A stretch of 64,000 nt of DNA, from contig CAYYDG010000038.1 of assembly GCA_964470555.1 (NCBI GenBank), positions 1 to 64,000 of the forward strand. The letters run 5' to 3'. The DNA comes from RBC074 sp964470555 (GTDB lineage: Bacteria; Acidobacteriota; Blastocatellia; RBC074). A program made the translations under genes and the position numbers. The notes beneath the pieces were generated by a model. That model did no database searches and was not told where the DNA came from. It saw only the letters and a program-made list of their open reading frames with translations. Shown in pieces: positions 19,544-27,300 of this stretch; the stretch's first letter is position 1, and the number at the start of each line of letters is the position of its first letter.

Positions 19544-19795
19544 CTAATTACCCTCCCCACCAGTCCATTGGCAGGACTTCGTATATGATTGACAATCGCT
19601 AGGACAGCAGCCATCCTTGCATTTTCCCCCGTCCGCACATTCCCAGTTACCGTTACACCCAGTACAACCTTCTTCGACATAATACCTAGCTTCAGCCTTA
19701 GATAAAGTATAAGCTGAAAACCCAGTAATCATGAACGAAAAAGCAAGTAAGCAACAAATGAAAAAGCGACCAGTGACTAGTTTCCTGTTATTCAT
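19544..19795 (-). CDS. Exported Cys-rich mini-protein, unknown
   Basis: An 83-residue precursor: positively charged start MNNRKLVTGR, a hydrophobic signal segment (about residues 11-30) ending near LSKAEA, and a mature part of about 45 residues with eight cysteines in the pattern GCTGC, EC, KC, GCC, DC, SC. AAGGAG precedes the ATG at 19795 at good spacing, which fixes this start over a longer in-frame extension. The even number of cysteines suggests four disulfides or a metal site. A membrane thioredoxin-like gene lies 137 bp upstream on the same strand. It could be a toxin-like peptide, a RiPP-type precursor or a redox carrier; none can be chosen from sequence alone. Confidence 0.7.
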   Translation of the reverse strand: MNNRKLVTGRFFICCLLAFSFMITGFSAYTLSKAEARYYVEEGCTGCNGNWECADGGKCKDGCCPSDCQSYTKSCQWTGGEGN

Positions 19796-19932
19796 TGTAA
19801 TGTTCTCCTTTGAGCAGCTTTTGTTAATCTTCCTACCATTCCATAAAGAATGGTAGCCTTCAGCGAGCAATATTATCAGTTTTCTAAATGCGCTTAACCT
19901 ACAACGCTTAACCAAAACTACCAATACAGAGA

Positions 19933-20544
19933 TTATTTATCAATCTTTATTCCGGGAAGTTGAATTCGGAAAAATTGTTCAACGTCTTCTTTTTGACTTC
20001 CGACATATGCGCCCTTCCAATTCTTCATTACTTTATTATCAGGAGATATCACTAATGTGTGAGGTGTAGTACCAAGCCGAAGTGATTCTTTGCTTGATTC
20101 ATCAATGTTTTTATACACAGGAAATGAAAAACCATTATCAGCAACGTAACTTTCAAGCGAAGCTTCTGACAAAGACAACCCAATAATTCTGTACTCCCCA
20201 TTCAATGCAGAAACAACCGCTTTGAAGTTCTCTTGATTGCGCGTACACCAGACACATTCCGGGGAAAACACATACAAAACAGTTGGCAGTTTGCTGTTTG
20301 AGAATTCAATCTTCGCTGGGCTTCCATCTAAGCCATGAGCCACTATAGGCTGAATGCTATGACCTACACCTAACTTCCCTAGCGACTCCAAACTTGATCT
20401 TAGTGAAAGCACCTTGCGATTCAATAAGACATTCATCACACCTGACAGTATAAGTAAAACCGACATAAGCGATAGAAGCCAAAGTCGCTTACCCTTAACA
20501 AACTTAAACAATTCGATGTTTTTGAAAAACGCAAGCTTAAGCAT
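19933..20544 (-). CDS. Membrane-anchored thioredoxin-like (TlpA/AhpC-TSA type) protein
   Basis: A 203-residue protein with one N-terminal transmembrane helix (about residues 20-42) and an extracytoplasmic thioredoxin fold: VLYVFSPECVWCTRNQENF holds a CxxC active site (CVWC), YRIIGLSLSE follows, and LGTTPHTLVISP supplies the cis-proline loop (TTPH). Such proteins reduce or form disulfides in exported partners; the adjacent eight-cysteine peptide is an obvious candidate client. The ATG at 20544 is preferred; a GTG at 20556 is possible. Lies in the AT-rich island, close to an assembly gap upstream. Confidence 0.8.
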   Translation of the reverse strand: MLKLAFFKNIELFKFVKGKRLWLLSLMSVLLILSGVMNVLLNRKVLSLRSSLESLGKLGVGHSIQPIVAHGLDGSPAKIEFSNSKLPTVLYVFSPECVWCTRNQENFKAVVSALNGEYRIIGLSLSEASLESYVADNGFSFPVYKNIDESSKESLRLGTTPHTLVISPDNKVMKNWKGAYVGSQKEDVEQFFRIQLPGIKIDK

Positions 20545-20615
20545 TGTAGAAGGCACCTAATTCATAGCCTTTAGAAATCTAAATCAACACACAGCCCAGA
20601 GCCGCTTCCTTTTTG

Positions 20616-20715
20616 NNNNNNNNNNNNNNNNNNNNNNNNNNNNNNNNNNNNNNNNNNNNNNNNNNNNNNNNNNNNNNNNNNNNNNNNNNNNNNNNNNNNN
20701 NNNNNNNNNNNNNNN
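20616..20715. other. Assembly gap (100 N)
   Basis: Exactly 100 undetermined bases, the usual placeholder for a gap of unknown length. The true distance and content between the thioredoxin-like gene and the ParE/Phd module are unknown; genes may be missing here. Confidence 0.99.
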
Positions 20716-20784
20716 AGAAGTGTTACCTGAGAAGTGTTACCTGAGAAGTGTTACCTGAGAAGTGTTACCTGAGAAGTGTTACCT
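20716..20784. repeat. 14-bp tandem repeat, five copies
   Basis: AGAAGTGTTACCTG is repeated four times plus a 13-base fifth copy, starting directly at the edge of the N gap. The array probably continues into the gap and may have caused the assembly break. Confidence 0.95.
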
Positions 20785-21056
20785 TCACGGAATGCCTCGC
20801 GGGAATCACTTATCAAAAAACTCTCTGATGACGAGAAGGCTTATAATCCCATCAGCCTATGCCGTCAAGTGCCCAAGTCATTTTTTTGATTTTTTTTTTG
20901 CAACAATCAAATCAACTGGCCATTTCTTGCAACGAAACTGAGAATTGCCCCACTGGCTGCCATGCGAATTGACCAAGCTTCACCGGATTATTTCAGCAGT
21001 GCCACCTTGGACTCGACTCGCGCGGCGAACCGGCTGACAGCGTTGCTTGATCGAAG
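20785..21056. other. Non-coding stretch between repeat array and toxin gene
   Basis: About 270 bp with no convincing gene. It contains a T-rich run (around 20881-20899) and short degenerate reading frames only. It may be the remains of a mobile element, but no transposase motif was recognised. Confidence 0.5.
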
Positions 21057-21362
21057 TTATTCATCGTCAGGCTTCGCGTAATCCTTACGACCATGCCTCA
21101 CGCGCAGAACGTGAACGGCTTCATCCCTGACGGTGAAAAGAATTCTGTATTGCTCGAAGATCAAATGGCGAATCTCTTCGGGAAAGGACTGGCTTTCAGG
21201 CGCAATCGGACAGCGGAAAGGATTGTTTTCCGAACTGAAAATCGCGTTCTCAATGTCGAAATGCCAGATTGCCGCGCGCTCCGGTGAGTGCTGGGCAATC
21301 CAGGCTGAAGCTTCGGCAATTTCCCGTTGCGCTCTTTCTTCAATGATGACCGAGTAACCCAT
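21057..21362 (-). CDS. ParE/RelE-superfamily toxin
   Basis: A 101-residue toxin of the ParE group: YSVIIEERAQREIAEASAWI at the start, then RAAIWHFDIENAIFSSENNP, IRHLIFEQYRILFTVRDEAVHVLRVRHGRK near the end, the usual beta-strand core and C-terminal basic tail. RelE-type members cut mRNA on the ribosome and ParE types inhibit gyrase; which applies is not clear. The ATG at 21362 overlaps the antitoxin stop by one base (TGATG), so translation is coupled. Confidence 0.88.
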   Translation of the reverse strand: MGYSVIIEERAQREIAEASAWIAQHSPERAAIWHFDIENAIFSSENNPFRCPIAPESQSFPEEIRHLIFEQYRILFTVRDEAVHVLRVRHGRKDYAKPDDE

Positions 21363-21667
21363 CACTTTTCCCTCGGCGGAATGCCGTGCTTTTTGCGAAG
21401 CTCTTCAAAGAATTCCCTGGCAGGCTTGCCTTTCCCCTGCTTCATCGAATCCAGGCTTTCCCGCAGCCCTTCCAGCATTTCCATCCGGTCAACCAGTTCC
21501 AGCATTCGTTGATACGCAGCCACATCCTGGACGATGATTTTGGCCTGGCCGTTGACGGTCAGAATCACCGGCTGGCCGGTTTCTTCCAGTTGTTCGATGA
21601 ACTCGGCGGAGTTCTGCGTGAATTCGGACAAGGAATGAACTTCTTCGCTGACGTGTAATGCAATCAT
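21362..21667 (-). CDS. Phd/YefM-family antitoxin
   Basis: A 101-residue antitoxin. The N-terminal DNA-binding part is seen in VHSLSEFTQNSAEFIEQLEETGQPVILTVNGQAKIIVQDVAAYQRML, the classic Phd pattern, followed by a helical C-terminus that would wrap the toxin. AGGAGG stands five bases before the ATG. It is upstream of and coupled to the ParE-type toxin and probably represses the pair. Confidence 0.88.
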   Translation of the reverse strand: MIALHVSEEVHSLSEFTQNSAEFIEQLEETGQPVILTVNGQAKIIVQDVAAYQRMLELVDRMEMLEGLRESLDSMKQGKGKPAREFFEELRKKHGIPPREK

Positions 21668-21728
21668 AATTTCCTCCTATGGCAACGGTAGAATGCAGTC
21701 GAAAACCGCTGGCAGTCAATCAGCCAGA

Positions 21729-22229
21729 CTATCGCGGCAAAGGCATCAGGGATTCAGCAACCAGCACAAATTCCGAGCCATTGAACTGAAAATCCAGATT
21801 GCGTTGTTGCTCGCCTTTTTCCTTGTCGTTGGTTGCGGCCATCAATCGAATCAGCGGAGCTTTGCCTTCTTCGTGGCGCAATCCCATTCTCAGGTATCTA
21901 TTGCCGGACGGAAACGCGCGGGCGAGTTTGTCTTTTTTGTCGGCAATGAGCGGGAACTTCTGTCCTTCGCGCAGGATCAGCGCAAAGTAATCCTGCCCGG
22001 TTTTGGCTGGTTTGGCGTACACGACGATCAAACTGTCATAAACACCGCGCGTGACCGCATCAATTCGCGCAGCGTAAATCAGTTCGGCCTGCTCGCCGCC
22101 CAACGCCAAGGTTTCGGCTTGAGCAGTTTCCAGGTCAGGCGCCGCAATTTTCGGATTGCGAGCCAATTGCGCCGAAGCGGAAGCGACAAACATTGTCAGT
22201 AACATTGCCGTAAGAATCGAACGTTTCAT
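21729..22229 (-). CDS. Small secreted protein, unknown
   Basis: A 166-residue protein with a signal peptide (MKRSILTAMLLTMFVASASA, cleavage near residue 20) and a beta-rich mature part (DSLIVVYAKPAKTGQDYFALI, YLRMGLRHEEGKAPLIRLMA). GGGAGG is well placed before the ATG at 22229; the longer in-frame start is rejected. No domain recognised; single gene. Confidence 0.7.
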   Translation of the reverse strand: MKRSILTAMLLTMFVASASAQLARNPKIAAPDLETAQAETLALGGEQAELIYAARIDAVTRGVYDSLIVVYAKPAKTGQDYFALILREGQKFPLIADKKDKLARAFPSGNRYLRMGLRHEEGKAPLIRLMAATNDKEKGEQQRNLDFQFNGSEFVLVAESLMPLPR

Positions 22230-22271
22230 GAAAACCTCCCTTGTTTTCGCGCGAAACTGCATTTTGAGCAT

Positions 22272-22533
22272 TTTGAAAGAATTGAAAGACAGGTTTAACG
22301 GTAAATTCCCGGTTGGTTCGGGAAACTATTTTCAGCGGCGTTGCGGGCTTTGTCCAGACGGGAAAATTTCACAGTTCCAAAAGTTGTCATTATGAAATCC
22401 GAGTGTTAGATTCTGCGCCGTCTTCACCTCACGGCATTTCGAGTATCTGATTACCGTCACGCCGCAAGGTCACACGCTCGGTCGCAGCATTGCCGAGCCT
22501 CACACAATTGCCTGACACCAAAAGGAGATTTTT
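22272..22533. promoter_or_regulatory. Divergent intergenic region upstream of the beta-helix genes
   Basis: This 262-bp gap separates a minus-strand gene from the plus-strand beta-helix genes, so promoters for both directions are expected here. An AAAGGAGA ribosome site precedes the ATG at 22534. No -35/-10 pair was assigned with confidence. Confidence 0.35.
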
Positions 22534-23445
22534 ATGATGAACAAGATTGTGAAAAGTGCGATCAGTCTGGTCGCTTTGTTTGTATTGATGATGGCCTGCA
22601 ATGCGTTGGCTCAGGCGCAAGCGACGCGCACCTGGGTATCCGGCGTCGGCGATGACGCCAATCCTTGCAGCCGCACTGCGCCGTGCAAAACCTTTGCCGG
22701 AGCGATTTCCAAAACCGCCGCAGGCGGCGAAATCAGCGTGCTCGATCCGGGCGGATACGGCGCAGTCACCATCACCAAAGCCATGACCATCAATGGGTAC
22801 GGATTTATTTCGAGCATTGTGGCCGCTGGAACCAACGGAATTATCGTCAATGCCGGAGTCAACGATGAAATCATCCTGAAAAACATCTCGATCCAGGGGA
22901 TAGGAACAGGGCTGGACGGGATTCGTTTTCTGGCCGGGAATCAATTGACAGTCGAAAACGTGCAAATCAGCGGATTCGCTGGCGACGGAATCGAAGCATC
23001 ATTGGCCGGGAGCGGCAAGATGTATATCAAAGACACCAACATTACCAATTGCGGAGGCGCAGGCATCAAAATTTCCTCCACTGCCGGTTTTCCCACGGCG
23101 ACGTTGGACAACGTTCGACTTGAAGGACTAGGCAACGGACTTGAAGTCGGCGCGGGCAACAATTTCGTTACCGCTCAGCGCAGCACCTTTGTCAATTCCG
23201 CCAATGGAGTGGTGGCAGCAGGCCCCGCCACCATCAACATCGAAAATTCGACCATCGCCTTCAACACCACAGGAGTGAATGCCAGCGGCGCGTTTTCGAC
23301 GATTCGCATTTTTAGCAACGGCATTTACAACAACGGCGTCGGCATCGCGTTCATCATCAATTCGACGGTTCAGTCCGATGGATCGAACCGGGTCGCCGGA
23401 AACGGTTCATCACAAACACCGAATGGAACGCTCACCAAACAGTAA
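22534..23445 (+). CDS. Secreted right-handed beta-helix protein (copy 1)
   Basis: A 303-residue exported protein: signal peptide (VALFVLMMACNALAQAQ; the MAC may also act as a lipobox), a cysteine-bearing motif DANPCSRTAPCKTFAGAISKT, then repeating beta-helix rungs (NGIIVNAGVNDEIILKNISI, GIRFLAGNQLTVENVQISGF, GAGIKISSTAGFPTATLDNV, STIAFNTTGVNASG, NGIYNNG). Beta-helix proteins bind or cleave polysaccharides or act as surface structures; no lyase motif is evident. It is 15 bp upstream of a paralogue and precedes the giant glycosyltransferase gene. Confidence 0.85.
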   Translation: MMNKIVKSAISLVALFVLMMACNALAQAQATRTWVSGVGDDANPCSRTAPCKTFAGAISKTAAGGEISVLDPGGYGAVTITKAMTINGYGFISSIVAAGTNGIIVNAGVNDEIILKNISIQGIGTGLDGIRFLAGNQLTVENVQISGFAGDGIEASLAGSGKMYIKDTNITNCGGAGIKISSTAGFPTATLDNVRLEGLGNGLEVGAGNNFVTAQRSTFVNSANGVVAAGPATINIENSTIAFNTTGVNASGAFSTIRIFSNGIYNNGVGIAFIINSTVQSDGSNRVAGNGSSQTPNGTLTKQ

Positions 23446-23460
23446 AGGAGCGATTTCTGA

Positions 23461-24375
23461 ATGAGCAGAGCAATTTTTCTGGCCAGCATCGTGACAATAT
23501 CCTTGTTGATGCTGGCCTGCGGCGAAGCGCCGATAGCGCCCGGCGCGCATACCTGGATTTCCGCCAACGGCGACGACGCCAATCCGTGCAGCAGCAAAGC
23601 TCCGTGTAAAACCTTTGCTGTGACATTGTCGAAAACTCCGGCTGGCGGCGAAATCAGCGTGCTGGAACCCGGCGATTTCGGAGCCATTTCATTGACCAAA
23701 ACGGTCACATTCAACGGCGAAGGTAAGACCTTGCACGTTGCTGTCGCTTCCAACGGCCTGACCGTCAACGCCGGAGTCAACGACGTGGTGACGATCAAAA
23801 ACCTGACGATCAGCGGAACCGGCGGCGTCAACGGCATTCAGTTTCTGGCCGGAAACCAACTGGCGATTGAATCCGTGACGATCAGCGGATTCACCGGCAA
23901 CGGATTGGATGTCGAACTCGGCAAAAACGGGCAAGGCGGAAAGTTGTTGATCAAAGATTCCAGCATTGTCAATTGCGGCAAAACCGGATTCAAAATGAGC
24001 GCCAGCGCGGGATTTGCCACCGCCACATTCGACAATGTCAAATTGGCGGGTTCAGTGAATGGCATCGAAATCGGTGGCGGAAACACTTACACGCTGGTCA
24101 ATCGTTCTTCGATCACATCGCACACCGGCAGCGGCGTTTTGTCGGCAGCCGCTCCGGCGGTCGTCAATGTGGAAAATTCTATCATCGGTTTCAATGGCAC
24201 AGGCGTGAACGCCAATGCCGCTGGTTCAACAATACGATTGTCCGGCAACGGCATTTATCACAACGGCGAAGGTCTGAAGCTGACGACCGGAGCCACCATC
24301 GCCTCAGACGGAACCAATCGCATCGAAGGCAACGGCGCTTCGCAATCGCCCAACGCAGCCATCAAACGACAATAA
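23461..24375 (+). CDS. Right-handed beta-helix lipoprotein (copy 2)
   Basis: A 304-residue paralogue of the preceding gene. ISLLMLACGE is a good lipobox, so the mature protein is probably lipid-anchored. The same DANPCSSKAPCKTF motif and rung pattern recur (GLTVNAGVNDVVTIKNLTIS, IQFLAGNQLAIESVTISGF, NGIYHNGEGL), and both copies end in a GNGxSQxPN stretch. Roughly half of aligned residues agree by eye, indicating an old tandem duplication. AAAGGAG precedes the ATG. Confidence 0.85.
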   Translation: MSRAIFLASIVTISLLMLACGEAPIAPGAHTWISANGDDANPCSSKAPCKTFAVTLSKTPAGGEISVLEPGDFGAISLTKTVTFNGEGKTLHVAVASNGLTVNAGVNDVVTIKNLTISGTGGVNGIQFLAGNQLAIESVTISGFTGNGLDVELGKNGQGGKLLIKDSSIVNCGKTGFKMSASAGFATATFDNVKLAGSVNGIEIGGGNTYTLVNRSSITSHTGSGVLSAAAPAVVNVENSIIGFNGTGVNANAAGSTIRLSGNGIYHNGEGLKLTTGATIASDGTNRIEGNGASQSPNAAIKRQ

Positions 24376-24393
24376 CCCGGAGCGGCAACAACA

Positions 24394-27300
24394 ATGTCAG
24401 GCAGTAAACAAACGACCAAAGAAGCCATACAGCTTGAAAAGCCTGAGCAGCCACAGTCGTTAAATGGTTACCATCCATCCGGCAACAGTTCTCCGCCCAA
24501 ACCCGACCCTGCGCAACAATCCACGCTGGCGCAATTGATCCGCAAAGAGCGCGATCTGCAAAAGCTGGCTCACCTGTTGGCGGCCAGAGACGCTGAGCTG
24601 GCGCGCATCAAATCGTCGCGCAGTTGGAAATTGCTGGGTCGGTATTGGCAGTTCAAACACGATTACGTGTTGCCGGTGTTGAGGTTTTTCGGTCTGGCGT
24701 CGCCCGCTGGCAGCGAACAATCGCAAGCGTCGGATCAAGGGTTGTTGTTTTCGCCTTCGGTTGAAACCACGCTGGCGCTGGAAAAAAACATCCATCCCGG
24801 CGTCGTCAGCCGCGCCAATGCCTGTGACGTGATTTGCTTTCCGATCATCGAATGGGGATTTCGCTTTCAACGTCCGCAACAACTGATGTCGCAATTTGCC
24901 GCCGCGGGTCACAGAGTCTTTTACCTTTCCCACAAGTTTTGCCCTCTCGGCGCATCGCACGAAATCGAAGAAAGAGCCAAAAACATTTACGAAGTGTCGC
25001 TGTACGGAAACGATTTGAACGTGTACCGCGATGCGTTGGACGCCGAAGGTTTGGACAAATTGTTTTTCTCGCTGGATGCGTTGCGACGAGATCGTGCGTT
25101 TGGCGCAACCGTCGCCATTGTTCATTTGCCGTTCTGGTTGCCGCTGGCTGAACGCGCGCGCGCTGAATTTGGCTGGCCGATTGTGTACGACTGCATGGAT
25201 CATCACGCCGGTTTTTCGACCAACGCCGAAGAAATGCTGGCTCAGGAACAACAGCTTTTTGCTTCAGCCGATTTGGTGACGGTGTCATCAGCGGCGCTGG
25301 CCGATGAAGCCATGAAAAAGCAGGCCAGGCCGCTGTTGCTCAGAAACGCTTGCGATTTCGATCATTTCGCCGCCGCGGGACGGACAAAAAACCTTCGCCC
25401 GGTGATCGGCTATTACGGAGCCATCGCCGATTGGTTTGATTCGGATTTGGTCGCCGATCTGGCCAAACGCCGTCCAGATTGGGATTTTGTGCTGGTCGGT
25501 TCCACAGACCTGGCCGATGTCAGCCGGTTGATTCGATTGCCGAATGTGACGTTGACCGGCGAACAACCTTACGCCGGGTTGCCGCGCTGGCTGACGCGGT
25601 TTGATGCAACGATCATCCCGTTCAAACGAATGCCGCTGACCGAAGCCACCAATCCAGTCAAAGCTTACGAAATTCTGGCCGCAGGCAAGCCGCTGGTTTC
25701 TGTTCCTTTGCCCGAAGTCGCCGCGCTGGGTTCGCTGGTGCGATTGGCGGAAACCGCCGAAGAATTCGAGCGCCAACTCGAAGCCGCTCTCAAGGAAGAT
25801 TCGCCGGAAGCCATCAAAAATCGCCGCGAATTTGCCAAAGCCAACACCTGGGAACAGCGCTTCAACACGCTGGCTCCGGCGGTTGCCGAAACGTTCCCAC
25901 GCGCTTCGATCATCATCGTCACATTCAACAATCTGGAGTTGAACCGGCTGTGTCTGGAAAAACTCTACGAGCAAACCGAATGGCCAAATTACGAAGTCAT
26001 CGTCGTTGATAACGATTCAACCGACGGCACGCGCGAATTTCTGCAAGAAGCCGAAAGCGCTTACCAAAACCTGCGTGTGGTGTTGAACGACGCGAATCTG
26101 GGCTTTGCCGCCGCCAATAACATCGGGCTGAAAATGGCTACGGGTGAGTTTCTGGTTTTGCTCAACAACGACACGGTGGTGACGCGCGGGTGGTTGTCGG
26201 CATTGTTGCGGCATCTGATCGCCAATCCCGATATTGGTCTGGTCGGCCCGGTCACCAACGCCATCGCCAACGAAGCCAGAATCGAAGTCGCTTATCAGCA
26301 GATCGAAGACATGCCGAATTGGGCTGCCGGATATGTGCGCGACCACGACTGCGAAACCTTTTCGATTCCTATGCTGGCCATGTTTTGCGTGGCCATGCGC
26401 CGCGATGTGTTCGAACGCACAGGTTTGCTGGACGAACAGTTCGGCGTGGGAATGTTTGAAGACGACGATTATTGCCGCCGCGTCACCGAACTCGGATTCA
26501 AACTGGTGTGCGCGCGCGACAGCTTCATTCATCACTGGCAGCGCGCATCGTTCAAACTGCTCGGCGAAGACGAATATCTGAGGATTTACCGCGAAAACCA
26601 GAGCAAGTTCGAAGAGAAATGGCGGCACGCCAACACCGAAGCCCAGGCGGAAAAACACCGCGAACAACTGCGCGAAATCATCGCTCGCATTCATCAAAGT
26701 CGTGGCGTGGTCATTTTTCTGGCTTCGATTGGCTGGCGCGTGAATCTGTTTCAACGTCCGCACCATCTGGCGCAAACCTTCGCGCGGCAAGGGTACGTGG
26801 CGATTTTCGACAGTCGAGGTTCGCAGGACGGCGTCAATGGCTTTGAGGAAATCGAACACAACCTGTTTCTGTTCGACGGCGCGGAAAGGTTGCTGCACGA
26901 AATCCCTGAGCCTTTGTTGTGGACGCTGCCGTACAACTTCGACCGCGCGGACAATTTCCCTGATGTCAGCCGCCGCGTCTACGATTGGATTGATGATCTG
27001 GCAGTGTTTCCTTACGAACGCGAATTTCTGGAGCGCAACCACCAACGCGCCTTGCGCGAAGCCGCGCTGATTGCCAGTGTCGCTGCGCCGCTGCATCGCC
27101 AGGCGTTGCAACATCGCCCGGACGCGATTTACCTGCCCAACGGCGTTGAGTATGAATTCTTCGCCGAACCCGAACTTAACCGCCCGCGTCCTCAATCAGG
27201 CGCGCGGCAGTTATCGTCCGCCCTGCCACAAGACGACGCCGATTTCATGGCGCTGCTCGACGAAGGAAAACCCATCGCCGGATATTACGGCGCATTGGCG

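Noticed and set aside
19390..19602. Plus-strand 70-codon frame in the AT-rich island
   Set aside because: No ribosome site, runs through a hairpin and into the antisense of the Cys-rich peptide; not convincing as a gene.
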